Shown piece by piece: positions 49,301-56,669 of a stretch of DNA of 64,000 bases; position 1 is the first letter of the stretch, and each line of letters begins with the position of its first letter. The position numbers and the translations under genes were made by a program. This DNA is from Edaphobacter paludis. GTDB taxonomy: Bacteria > Acidobacteriota > Terriglobia > Terriglobales > Acidobacteriaceae. The notes beneath the pieces were generated by a model, which made no database searches, was not told the origin of the DNA, and saw nothing but the letters and a program-made list of their open reading frames with translations. The stretch is taken from assembly GCF_039993895.1 (NCBI RefSeq), contig NZ_CP121194.1:3658001-3722000 (forward strand), written 5' to 3'.

Positions 49301-49796
49301 GTAGATTCTCAATCTCCCGCGTGCCGACGACCTGACCGCGAGAACTCGTCTCCGTCTCCAGCACCGACGGTGCGGCCGATACCGTCACCGCCTCCGTCAC
49401 CGATCCCGGCTTCAATGCAACATCGACGCGCTGACGAGAGGCCGTCGTCAGAGTAAAAGGCTCCGTCTCCGACCGCTGGAAGCCAGTAGCTTCCGTAGCG
49501 ACGCGATAACGTCCGATGGGCACACTCGAAAATTCATAGCGGCCATCTGCATCCGTCGTCGCCGTCTGCTTGATGCTCGTCGCAACATTGGTAAGCGTCA
49601 CCGTGCTGTTGGGGATTGCAGCGTTCGTCGTGTCCCTGACATAACCCAGCACCGAGGCCGACTCGAACTGCCCGTAGCATTGAAGCGCCGGCAGAAGCAG
49701 CAGAATCGCCAGCACCAAACGCAGCCATGCGAATCCGGGACCAGCAATCAAGGCCTCTGAATGAGCGGCTTTTCCCGCTTGTATGTTTTGCATCAT
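46335..49796 (-). CDS. Oar-like TonB-dependent receptor with carboxypeptidase-regulatory domain
   Basis: This 1153-residue outer-membrane protein has a signal sequence (LVLAILLLLPALQCYGQ). Next is a carboxypeptidase-regulatory-like beta domain (ASVLGYVRDTTNAAIPNSTVTLTN). The plug domain starts VGTREIENLPLNGRSYADLA and has the long-receptor segment NVNGQRSAFNNFLLDGLDNNSYG. A large Oar-type barrel follows. Such receptors are abundant in Acidobacteriota and are thought to import large or glycosylated substrates. It starts at the ATG at 49796 with AGGGG nine bases upstream. Its promoter TTGACA (49921-49926) and TAGTGT (49897-49902) is well spaced (18 bp). Confidence 0.95.
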   Translation of the reverse strand: MMQNIQAGKAAHSEALIAGPGFAWLRLVLAILLLLPALQCYGQFESASVLGYVRDTTNAAIPNSTVTLTNVATSIKQTATTDADGRYEFSSVPIGRYRVATEATGFQRSETEPFTLTTASRQRVDVALKPGSVTEAVTVSAAPSVLETETSSRGQVVGTREIENLPLNGRSYADLALLAPGVRKSFLENQSTTSREASFNVNGQRSAFNNFLLDGLDNNSYGTSNQGFANENIPPSPDAVSEFRLETDNYSAEYGRASGAVINASIRRGTNQFHGRAWDYNRNTVFNAIGPFAPASGVKPSFIRNQFGGTFGGPIWRDHTFFFMDYEGVRQIALSYGTATLPTTEQRVGTFLLHNANGSTSPIPLQNPITGKVYADGVIPTADQTPFARAVMAALPQANNGATLNTAAAYANNFSAFPRGTINDDKGDIRIDHTFNQKLSIFGVYSQHQTAIFDPPTFGGAAGGNANANVHLYNRQIALGTTWVVTPASLLDFRIGIGHNEGGKSPYGLGNPSLLTANGITDGIPTDPIIVRSLNAQSVTGFSQFGTQSASPQFQNPSVLNPKVNYTLVHGKQSMKLGYEYQAINTQINDYNPSYGQDNYAGQYSTAPNTPADAFGQLQEAHNLADFLLGNRSSYSLTNFFIASVRQRMNFMYFQDDIKLMPNLTINAGVRYELATPQYEAHNKLANFDPTTKSLIQAKDGSIYNRALVNMPLTNVGPRFGLSYSATPNTVIRSGYGISYTQFNRAGGENNLTYNGPNVVNATINNFAPSPTTLCQNDTQDQTKCFRQTQQGYSVNLTAPSAFNPALVTSRYIPKNTKTGYVQSYHLSIQHQLPGQVVMDVAYVGNAGRHLQILADYNQASICTQALATNCKASLASRRPVSTFGDIEIAYGGGTSNYNALQFKVEKRYGNGLYLLNSFTWGRTFDLSAGHLETSNGDNSRVNFANPSSDYGRSNYDQPLNNTTAVIYDLPYGRGRHFGGSSSYLMDALLGGWQVTLINSMTSGLPTNLNYSNSTSTGTNVTDLYTYRPNVIGNPVAPSSNRTKTKTALTGYLLKSTGPGVAGAYVPTTGNPFGNAQRNMVMSPAFYQADLGLHKAFPLWREGSTFDFRAEAFNVLNKVNYQAPDGNVSNSTYGSITSAFPARQLQLAAKIIF

Positions 49797-50191
49797 CTGA
49801 ACTGTCCCCTCGAAAAATTGAACTTCACTTGATACAGCGCGGCGGCATCATCCGCATTTGCGCTTCACAACTCTGCTGTATGTACGGACGCAAAGAACAC
49901 TACGCATCCCCAAGTGTGCCTGTCAATCAAAAAGTCGCTAACGGCACCGCTAACGTAAATTACCCTATGCATAGTGCATGACGCTGTATGCAAAGGGTTT
50001 ACATAAATTGAACTCCAATATTTAGCGAAAACGGAAACGACCAGAAAAACAGGACCACGAAAGGCACAGCATCATCATGCTGTCCTTCTATGAATTCAAG
50101 GTAAACAACCAGTGACGCCCCCATAAACATCGGCGGCCGTTAGCTCTGGGGCCATCTCAAACCAGCCTGAACGTGACTAGGACAGCACTGC
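49797..50191. other. promoter region of the TonB-dependent receptor and gap before iolB stop
   Basis: These 395 bases hold no gene. On the minus strand a TTGACA/TAGTGT promoter (49897-49926) drives the receptor, with a directly repeated LacI-like box upstream. A palindrome CTATGCATAG (49965-49974) follows. I see no coding bias in the rest, up to the iolB-like stop at 50192. Confidence 0.65.
49936..49955. promoter_or_regulatory. LacI-type operator candidate before the receptor
   Basis: CGCTAACG occurs twice in tandem (49936-49943 and 49948-49955), 12 bases apart, and includes ACCGCTAAC (49946-49954). The same nine-base core is at the MIOX promoter (51970-51978). The site is upstream of the -35 element, so it may act as an activator or looping site rather than a direct block. 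Confidence 0.5.
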
Positions 50192-50959
50192 TTAAGCGAA
50201 TCGAGCGTCGACCGTCACCACGCCCCACTGGCGATCCACCACCTCGCGATGCGCAGCCATAATCCACACAAAATTCAGCGTACTACCCGGAATCGCCACA
50301 TTCGGATGATAGCCTTCGGGCAACAACACCGCGTCGCCATCGCGCACCACCTCCACGTCGGCCGCCGTGATCCCGTCCGTATAAACCAGTTGCAGACCAA
50401 ATGCAGGCTCCGGCATATCAAAGAAGACATAGATCTCTTCGAGCATCGCCGCATGCTCATGCGGAGGCCAGCTCGTCCAGTTGCCCGGCAGAGAACTCGT
50501 TACCCCCACCACCAGCCGCCCCGCCTTTACATTGGTCCCCAGCATAATATTGATCTCACGCTTCGAACTCTCGTTGCCCGCAACGAAGTGCAGCTTCTCA
50601 TCTGCCCGCACGCTAGCATATGGGACGAACTGCACAGGATACTCCCCGTCCACCCCGGCAGAGCACTCCACCAGATCAACCTCCCCCGAAGTCTCAACCG
50701 TAACCGGCAGCCCCTTCGAAACATACAGCGAGTCTTTAGCCTGCAGCGCAAACCGCTCCTCCCCTACCGTGACCGTTGCCATACCACTCAGGCAGACCAG
50801 TCCCGTCTCCTGCCCCTCATTGGTAAAGCTCACACGCCGCAACTCTGCACCGAGCCGAATCCGACCATAGCTCATCTCACGCATCGAACTATTGCCCGGA
50901 TGAATGAAGATATTCCGCCCCTGCAACTCCGCTGTACCGCGGATTAAACGCTTCGACAT
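50192..50959 (-). CDS. iolB: IolB-like 5-deoxy-glucuronate isomerase
   Basis: This 255-residue double-cupin protein matches the IolB family. It has the IFIHPG start motif, ETGLVCLSGMATVTVGEERF, the metal-binding cupin region SWPPHEHAAMLEEIYVFF and the closing DGDAVLLPEGYHPNVAIPGS. In classic inositol catabolism IolB converts 5-deoxy-glucuronate to the 2-ketogluconate form. Here it is beside an inositol oxygenase that makes D-glucuronate, and no iolG, iolE or iolD is present. A role as a uronate isomerase is a reasonable inference. It begins after a terminator that follows MIOX. Confidence 0.88.
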   Translation of the reverse strand: MSKRLIRGTAELQGRNIFIHPGNSSMREMSYGRIRLGAELRRVSFTNEGQETGLVCLSGMATVTVGEERFALQAKDSLYVSKGLPVTVETSGEVDLVECSAGVDGEYPVQFVPYASVRADEKLHFVAGNESSKREINIMLGTNVKAGRLVVGVTSSLPGNWTSWPPHEHAAMLEEIYVFFDMPEPAFGLQLVYTDGITAADVEVVRDGDAVLLPEGYHPNVAIPGSTLNFVWIMAAHREVVDRQWGVVTVDARFA

Positions 50960-50997
50960 TTGCCTCTCCCTGTCCGGCTTTCGCCTCGTATCAGATC

Positions 50998-51038
50998 AAA
51001 AAAAATAGCCCCGAAAAAGCTCTCGCAATCTCGGGGCT
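50998..51038 (-). terminator. terminator between MIOX and iolB
   Basis: On the minus strand AGCCCCGA (complement of 51031-51038) pairs with TCGGGGCT (complement of 51007-51014) across a 16-base loop, followed by A then eight T residues. It lies 31 bases past the MIOX stop. Confidence 0.85.
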
Positions 51039-51068
51039 GCTCAGTGGAAACTCTTGGAAGGCCGTCCG

Positions 51069-51929
51069 CTACCAGGCAATCTTCGCCGGAAAGAACTCGG
51101 CAAACAGATCGTCGTAGTAGGGCTTCAGCTCCTTCAAATTTGGCTTCGTATGTCCCTTCGAGTACAGGTCATATACGTTGAACTTGTTCACCCACTCCAG
51201 CATCTCGACATCGTGATCGCTCATCAGGTGCCGGTAAGCTCCATGCCGGTGCGCCGAGTAGAACGAGTGATATCGCAGCATGTACAGCGACTCTTCCGGC
51301 ATGTAATTCTTCATCACCTCACCGATATAGCCGTCATGTCCAAACGACATGTGCACCTTGCTCAGCCCACAGTTCGGCTCGTAGATGCCGTACTTCGTCT
51401 GGTACAGCGGATTGTTGATATCGGGATTCGCCTTGAAGTACTGCGGAAAAACGATCTGGTCGGAGTAAGCGCAACCGACGGGGAACGTATCACCTACTAC
51501 GCCCCACTGAGGCTCGCCCCACAGGCATAGCACCTTGCCCAGGTCGTGAATAAACCCGGTCAACACAAACCATCGCGGATGCCCGTCCTTGCGGATCGCC
51601 TCCGAGGTCTGCAACAGATGTTCAATCTGGGTCAGGTCCGTATCCGGATCGCTGTCATCGACCAGCGTGTTGAGAAACTCGGCCGCCTCCCAGATGCTCT
51701 TCTCGCCCTTGTCGAGGCCAAAGTATTGCTTCTCCTTCGCCATCACGTAGTCGTAGGTCTGGTACTGGTGGTTCAGGCGATAAAACTCTGCGACCCCGGG
51801 AGTCGCCTCTTCGTCATACTGCCGGAACTGCTCCTGGCTCTTGCCTTCCTGGTAGCGTCCAGTCAAAAACTCATCCCACTCATCCATGTCCTTCAGTGGG
51901 GCATCTGTCGAAGTTACTGTCGTTGCCAT
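51069..51929 (-). CDS. myo-inositol oxygenase (MIOX)
   Basis: This protein of 286 residues (ATG at 51929 chosen for GGAGAAATTCCG upstream; the frame runs to 51959) oxidatively cleaves myo-inositol to D-glucuronate. All six diiron ligands of the mammalian enzyme are visible by motif: the first His in [12 protein letters not shown], His-Asp in GFIHDLGKV, His in SFGHDGYIG, His in [10 protein letters not shown] and Asp in [10 protein letters not shown]. It also keeps PNCGLSKV and [15 protein letters not shown] is best known in eukaryotes and is sparse in bacteria. It has a promoter with LacI-like operator and shares a locus with IolB, a LacI regulator and a sugar permease. Confidence 0.95.
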   Translation of the reverse strand: MATTVTSTDAPLKDMDEWDEFLTGRYQEGKSQEQFRQYDEEATPGVAEFYRLNHQYQTYDYVMAKEKQYFGLDKGEKSIWEAAEFLNTLVDDSDPDTDLTQIEHLLQTSEAIRKDGHPRWFVLTGFIHDLGKVLCLWGEPQWGVVGDTFPVGCAYSDQIVFPQYFKANPDINNPLYQTKYGIYEPNCGLSKVHMSFGHDGYIGEVMKNYMPEESLYMLRYHSFYSAHRHGAYRHLMSDHDVEMLEWVNKFNVYDLYSKGHTKPNLKELKPYYDDLFAEFFPAKIAW

Positions 51930-51966
51930 CGGAATTTCTCCTTCGGCGCGAAAATTCACGGCTCGC

Positions 51967-51978
51967 GTTACCGCTAAC
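51967..51978. promoter_or_regulatory. LacI-type operator at the MIOX promoter
   Basis: GTTACCGCTAAC is a near-perfect palindrome with a central CG, as in many LacI operators. It lies directly downstream of a -10 (TAGTAT, spaced 18 bp from TTGCCA on the minus strand), the usual place for a repressor. Confidence 0.6.
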
Positions 51979-52024
51979 TATACTAGACCTTGAAATGCCA
52001 CCATGGCAAGTGACATACTTCGCC

Positions 52025-53047
52025 CTATTTCACAGCGGCAGCGCCGACCGTCGACTGCCGCACCACCAAAGTCGATTCCAGCAGAACACTGCGCGGCGGT
52101 TGCTCCGGGTTCGAACATAGATCGAGGGCAAACTCTCCCGCGATCCGTCCCAGTTCCGCCGTCCCATGGTCGATCGAGCTCAGCGGGACCCGCAGATAAT
52201 CCGCATAGCGGAGGTTTCCGCAGCCGATAAAGGCAATATCCTCGGGCACCCTCAGGCCCGCCCGCAGGGTCGCTTCCATCGCGCCAATGGCCGTCAAGTC
52301 GTTGTAGCAGAACACCGCATCAGGCCGCGGATCCAGCCGCAGCAACTCCTGCATCGCCTGAAACCCTGCGGCATCTCCCGCCTCTTCAACGCGTTCCCGT
52401 ACCAGCACATAACTCTCCGGTACGGCCAGGCCATGTTCCGCCATGACACCCCGGTAACCACGTAAGCGATCAAAGGACGGGCTGGTGTTCTTCCCGCCGA
52501 TATGGGCAATCCGCTTTCGGCCAATCTCGATCAAATGCCGAGTGGCCATCTCGCCAACTTTCACATCGTCCGTTCCCACAAAATGCGCCGCCAGATGGGG
52601 AAAGTTCCGATCAAAGAGCAAATAGGGGGTCCGCACATCGCCCAGCTCATAGAAGTTGCGCAGGCTCGCCTGGCACGAAGCAATCAGCAGAACATCGATC
52701 CCCCGGCTCAGCAACGTTCGGATCTCCTGCTGCTCTACCTCGGGGTCTTCCTCCGACGAAGCCAGAATCAGCGCGCGCTTACTCGTCCGCAGTACTCCGC
52801 TCAGCGATTTGGCAAACTCGGCAAAAAATGGATGCACCAGGTCCGGCACTACCAACCCCACCGTGTAAGTGCGTCCGCTGGCCAGCCCGCGCGCCATCAT
52901 GTTGGGCTGATAGTTCAACTCCTTCATTCGCTTCAGCACCCGCCGCCGCGTCTCTTCTCCTATATCGGTATTGCCCCGCAACACCTTCGACACAGTTACG
53001 ACAGACACACCAAGATCACGCGCAATATCTTTCAGTCTTACAGCCAT
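52025..53047 (-). CDS. LacI-family transcriptional regulator
   Basis: This 340-residue regulator has the DNA-binding start VRLKDIARDLGVSVVTVSKV and hinge helix YQPNMMARGLASGRTYTVGL. A periplasmic-binding-protein-like effector domain follows, with LFDRNFPHLAAHFVGTDDVK and HIGGKNTSPSFDRLRGYRGV. It lies between the MIOX and permease genes. Its likely operators are the palindromes at 51967 and 54710, and possibly 49936. The inducer cannot be told by eye, although inositol or glucuronate would fit the neighbours. Confidence 0.93.
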   Translation of the reverse strand: MAVRLKDIARDLGVSVVTVSKVLRGNTDIGEETRRRVLKRMKELNYQPNMMARGLASGRTYTVGLVVPDLVHPFFAEFAKSLSGVLRTSKRALILASSEEDPEVEQQEIRTLLSRGIDVLLIASCQASLRNFYELGDVRTPYLLFDRNFPHLAAHFVGTDDVKVGEMATRHLIEIGRKRIAHIGGKNTSPSFDRLRGYRGVMAEHGLAVPESYVLVRERVEEAGDAAGFQAMQELLRLDPRPDAVFCYNDLTAIGAMEATLRAGLRVPEDIAFIGCGNLRYADYLRVPLSSIDHGTAELGRIAGEFALDLCSNPEQPPRSVLLESTLVVRQSTVGAAAVK

Positions 53048-53169
53048 GTCCGCTCCTCAAACTACCCGCATCTGAAGCATACCCAAACTCAATCATCTCC
53101 GTTGCCTCTGCCTTTGCTGTCATCCTTCTGCGAAGCGAGCGGACCTGCCATTCCGTTGCCTGGTGCAAA

Positions 53170-54423
53170 CTACGAGAACCGTGTCCGCCGCCACAAACTC
53201 CAGGTCCCCGCCACCAGACTCAGCAGCAAAACTCCACCCAGCGCAGCAATCCAGCGAACATTCATCGCCAGCGGAGGAACCACCGCCCGCACTCCAAGCC
53301 AGATGAACACTCCCGTAGCGGCAGCAATAATCGCGTAGTCCCACCACCGCCGCCGTTCGTTTCGCGTGCCAAACTCATCGCCGGCCATCGCCATCAACGT
53401 GCGGTTGTAATCGAGCCCATATCGCTCACACTCCCGCAGCACCGCCTCATTGGTCGAGGTCTGCTCCTTCGATGACGCCACCGCCGTACTGATCGCCAAC
53501 GCTCCCAGAATCATCACTACCGACCCCGTCACCACCAGCAGCTTATGGCGATGGTCCGCCGCCGCCAGTTCACCAAACACCAGCGCGCCCCACGCCAGTC
53601 CCCAGAGCTGATTCGTATTCGAGAGCGGAATTCCCCGCCCAATCCCGACGTACTTCGTAGCAAACTGCTGAAACAAATCGCCGATCACCCATACGAACCC
53701 GCCGAGAAACAGCCAGAACACCATTCCTCTCAGGTGGAACAACTGAAACGAAGGCGAATGCAGACCGCCATCCAGCGCCAGCGTCAGCGCAAACACCGTA
53801 CTCAGCTCGCCCACCGTAAAGGCCGTAACAAACGACAGCGGGTTCATACCGCTCAAGTAAGCCTTCCGGTATGGAACATACATCGTCCCCCACATCAAAC
53901 TCGCCCCAGCCGCCGCCAGTATGCCGCCCACGGCATGGTGGGTCGTGGCCGTCCCTCCGTGCAGCGTACTGAAACCCAGCATCACCGCCGCAGACACAAT
54001 GGCCACCGTTCCCAATACCACCTTGCCAATGTTCTTTGCGCTGGCCCCTTCCAGCTCACGGAATAGCAGCCGTCCCCACAGAAGTCCAATCAGTGAATTC
54101 GTATTCCAAAGCGGAAACGCCACCGCCAGTCCGACGTCGCGAATCGCAAACACCGTCAGCGTATTCGCCACCGCCCAAAGCGCCCCCGCCAGCAGTGCCC
54201 ACACAATTAAATGCTTCTTATCAAAAAGATCAGCGAAGACATAGCTCGTGCCCTTCAGCAGCGTCGGAAAGGTCCACCGCGCCGTAAACACTCCCGCCAC
54301 CATGCACAACGAAATCGCAAACGGAGAGAAACCCGCGTTCACCAGCTTCGTTGGTGCCTCTGCGGCCCCCAGCCAGACGCCCGCTGTCAGCCCGCAAACC
54401 ACGCCCAGGCGATGCAGCGACAT
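53170..54423 (-). CDS. GRP/RhaT-like sugar permease with C-terminal extension
   Basis: This protein of about 417 residues (ATG at 54423; the frame runs to TTG at 54486) has ten TM segments in the DMT/GRP pattern. It begins LGVVCGLTAGVWLGAAEAPTK, then LNxFAIxDVGLAVAFPLW-type TM pairs, with SNTNQLWGLAWGALVFGELA near the end of the fold. It ends with two more hydrophobic segments (YAIIAAATGVFIWLGVRAV, then IAALGGVLLLSLVAGTW) after a charged linker, which normal 340-residue RhaT lacks. It probably imports the sugar or polyol of this locus. Its promoter and operator lie upstream of the 34-residue peptide gene. Confidence 0.85.
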   Translation of the reverse strand: MSLHRLGVVCGLTAGVWLGAAEAPTKLVNAGFSPFAISLCMVAGVFTARWTFPTLLKGTSYVFADLFDKKHLIVWALLAGALWAVANTLTVFAIRDVGLAVAFPLWNTNSLIGLLWGRLLFRELEGASAKNIGKVVLGTVAIVSAAVMLGFSTLHGGTATTHHAVGGILAAAGASLMWGTMYVPYRKAYLSGMNPLSFVTAFTVGELSTVFALTLALDGGLHSPSFQLFHLRGMVFWLFLGGFVWVIGDLFQQFATKYVGIGRGIPLSNTNQLWGLAWGALVFGELAAADHRHKLLVVTGSVVMILGALAISTAVASSKEQTSTNEAVLRECERYGLDYNRTLMAMAGDEFGTRNERRRWWDYAIIAAATGVFIWLGVRAVVPPLAMNVRWIAALGGVLLLSLVAGTWSLWRRTRFS

Positions 54424-54484
54424 CCCCTCTTTCTGCCGATTGGTAACCGCGCTTCCCACAATTTTCTCCACGCTCGAAACGAGC

Positions 54485-54498
54485 AATTCTTAAGAATT
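54485..54498. repeat. 14-bp perfect palindrome
   Basis: AATTCTTAAGAATT overlaps the stop codon of the 34-residue peptide gene, just before the permease gene. It could be a small-hairpin, attenuator or dimeric-regulator site. Confidence 0.5.
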
Positions 54499-54601
54499 AG
54501 TGCAAGGCGACCAGAAGGGCAATCCCCGCGATCAGCACAAAAAACGGCACCAGAAAATGACTGTCTGTGACAATCGTCCTCACGCCACGCAGAAAATCCA
54601 T
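54497..54601 (-). CDS. 34-residue single-TM small membrane protein
   Basis: On the minus strand an ATG at 54601 with GGGAGG seven bases upstream opens a frame that ends at TAA at 54497-54499. The peptide starts MDFLRGVRTIVTDSHFLVPF and continues with a hydrophobic stretch of about 20 residues (FLVPFFVLIAGIALLVALH). It lies between the LacI-operator promoter and the permease gene, in the same direction. Small TM peptides next to permeases can stabilise or tune the transporter, but no function is shown. No similar known family is recognised. Confidence 0.6.
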   Translation of the reverse strand: MDFLRGVRTIVTDSHFLVPFFVLIAGIALLVALH

Positions 54602-54709
54602 CTCAACCTCCCGAAAGCTTCCCTTACGCACAACCGCACATCATCTCGACCGAACTCTGAGCGCAGTTGAAGAGACCCCTGCATTGTCTACCGTGTAATG
54701 GCTGCCCTA

Positions 54710-54721
54710 GTAAGCGGTTAC
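54710..54721. promoter_or_regulatory. LacI-type operator at the permease promoter
   Basis: GTAAGCGGTTAC is a near-perfect palindrome with a central CG. It lies just downstream of TTGACA (54755-54760, complement) and TACGGT (54731-54736, complement) with 18-bp spacing on the minus strand, the same place as in the MIOX promoter. Confidence 0.6.
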
Positions 54722-54796
54722 GTTGCAGCAACCGTACATGCCGCCGCAAAGGCCTGTCAACAGTTCACCACCGGCTGAGGCGATCCCGACCCTCGC

Positions 54797-54823
54797 AAAA
54801 AAGCCCCGGAGATTCCCAGGGCC
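54797..54823 (-). terminator. bamD-like gene terminator
   Basis: On the minus strand GCCC and GGGC arms with an inner GGA/TCC pair form an imperfect stem followed by TTTTTT. It lies 25 bases past the stop of the TPR protein gene. Confidence 0.8.
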
Positions 54824-54847
54824 TTCTGAGATTCGTTTCGTTTGAGC

Positions 54848-56578
54848 CTAGAACGGATTGAGCTTATCAAGCCCCTTCTTCTTCTTGTGCTTGCTAGACG
54901 ATTCATCCGACTTGTCGAACCCAGGATTCGTCTTCTTGCCCTTCGGATTCGGAGCCTGTGCCGCCGGCTCGGTGCCCGGCTTCACGTCATTCACCGCGTC
55001 CGGAGCATCGCCAGCCTTCTCCACCGGAGGGAGAGGCGCAGTGTTTTCCGGCCCCACAGCCTTCAACCCATTCGTGCCGCTGTCTTTTGGAGTAGCCGAC
55101 GAAGGCGAGACAATCTCAACACCCATCGAATTCGTAGCCGCTCCGGACGACGTATCGCTCGTCGTGCTCGTCGCTCCCGGAACGCTTGTCTGCACCGCCG
55201 AGCCATTATCGACACCGCTCGTCGCCGTAGGCACATCATGGAACGCCAGAGGAGCCGCAGGTGCCGCAGGCGCAGCCTCAGCCGGTGCTTCCGCCGTCGT
55301 CGTCGCCGATGCGGGCTTTGCCGCTGTCGTCTTCGCCGCCGTCTCCGGATGCATGGAGGTATTGAAGTCCGAAATAATCTTCCGCGTAACATCGGGAGCC
55401 AGCGTCGGCTTCGGGTCGCTCAGCGACGGATCGCCCACATGGGCCGCCATCACCGTGTCCGGCCTATGCATCACCAGCAGCATCGCCCTGTCCTTCAGGT
55501 TGTATCCCGAACGGCTGTTCTCCAACGCCTCGCTCGCCGCCACCTGCTCAGCCGTAGGCTTCGGAATCGGCAGGTCCATCGCCGCCAGCCGGTCTCGCGC
55601 GTCTTCTACGTGCGGCGAGGCCGAGTGCTCCAGCACTACCTTGCGGTACGCATCCGCCGCCTGGTCGTCATAGATATGTTCCAGCCGAGCCTTCGCCGCC
55701 TCCGGCAACCGGATCGAGCGGACATACCGCGCCTCCGCCTCGTAAGCATCCCCCAGCCCTACCAGCACATCATCCATGTGGCTGTACTCGGGATACGTAT
55801 CCACCACAGTCTGCAGCCGCGCAATCGTCGCCGGCCAGTTATTGTGGGTGGCATAGAAGTCGCCGATCTCCGCCTCGCGCGCAGCCAGCACCTCCTGCAC
55901 CTCGCGCAGCCGCTGCTTGGCCTGTGGCACCAGCGACGACTCCGGGAACTGTTGCAGCATCAACCGGTACTCTTCCTCAGCATGAGTGGCTTTCGTGTAG
56001 TCCCGGTCGGGCTTGTCCATCTGCCGGAAGTAGATATCGCCCACACGCATCTGCGCCTCGGCTGCCTCAGGAGCGTTCGGGAAGAAGGTAATAAAGTCCT
56101 TGTACTCGCTCTCGGCCTGCATCAACGCAGCCGTGCCGCCCTCTTTGTACCAGCTCTCGGCAATCGCCAGCTTTGCCCGCATCTGAAACTGTGAATCGGG
56201 ATAAGTATTCAGCAACGTCTGCAGATCCAGCCGCGCTACGTCGAAGTGACCCTTTTTGGTTGCCAGAACAGCCTTGTCGTAAAGCTCCTTATCGGGCAGC
56301 TTGGCATCCTGTTCGGCGATGGGGGTGAGGGTCTTCTCCTTCCGCATCTCTTTCTTGGTGTCCTTCGACTGGATCACCTTTTCCTTTTTCTCCTTGTGCT
56401 TCTTGCCGGAAGTCGACAGCGTGACGCTCTCCTGCTGCTGTCCATTGGCATCGGTCGTCGTCTGCGACGAGCCCGTCACCTGTGCCCCAGCTATCATCGA
56501 AGACGTCAGCAAAACCGCTACTGCCACGCCGGCCAGCGCACTGGCCTTCAAACTTGGAAAAAAGGAACGCTCACTCAT
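54848..56578 (-). CDS. BamD-like TPR outer-membrane-biogenesis protein (no lipobox)
   Basis: This protein of about 576 residues (ATG at 56578; the frame extends a further 39 codons upstream without need) has a signal peptide (SALAGVAVAVLLTSSMIAGA). A Lys/Glu-rich segment follows. The TPR-type repeats then resemble BamD, with ELYDKAVLATKKGHFDVARL, LLNTYPDSQFQMRAKLAIAE, YKDFITFFPNAPEAAEAQMR and LMLQQFPESSLVPQAKQRL. The last 200 residues are low-complexity Ala/Thr/Pro and end SSSKHKKKKGLDKLNPF. No lipobox Cys follows the signal, unlike E. coli BamD. It lies downstream of rpe. Confidence 0.8.
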   Translation of the reverse strand: MSERSFFPSLKASALAGVAVAVLLTSSMIAGAQVTGSSQTTTDANGQQQESVTLSTSGKKHKEKKEKVIQSKDTKKEMRKEKTLTPIAEQDAKLPDKELYDKAVLATKKGHFDVARLDLQTLLNTYPDSQFQMRAKLAIAESWYKEGGTAALMQAESEYKDFITFFPNAPEAAEAQMRVGDIYFRQMDKPDRDYTKATHAEEEYRLMLQQFPESSLVPQAKQRLREVQEVLAAREAEIGDFYATHNNWPATIARLQTVVDTYPEYSHMDDVLVGLGDAYEAEARYVRSIRLPEAAKARLEHIYDDQAADAYRKVVLEHSASPHVEDARDRLAAMDLPIPKPTAEQVAASEALENSRSGYNLKDRAMLLVMHRPDTVMAAHVGDPSLSDPKPTLAPDVTRKIISDFNTSMHPETAAKTTAAKPASATTTAEAPAEAAPAAPAAPLAFHDVPTATSGVDNGSAVQTSVPGATSTTSDTSSGAATNSMGVEIVSPSSATPKDSGTNGLKAVGPENTAPLPPVEKAGDAPDAVNDVKPGTEPAAQAPNPKGKKTNPGFDKSDESSSKHKKKKGLDKLNPF

Positions 56579-56669
56579 CCTGCCGTGTACCCCATAAGCC
56601 TCGCGCATCGGCGCACAGGCTGGCTTCCATTCTAGTCTTTCCTGCCCGCGTTGTCCTCGGAGAACTTGG

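Noticed and set aside
54842-56194. 450-residue Arg-rich plus-strand frame
   Set aside because: It is antisense to the BamD-like gene, with composition typical of a shadow.
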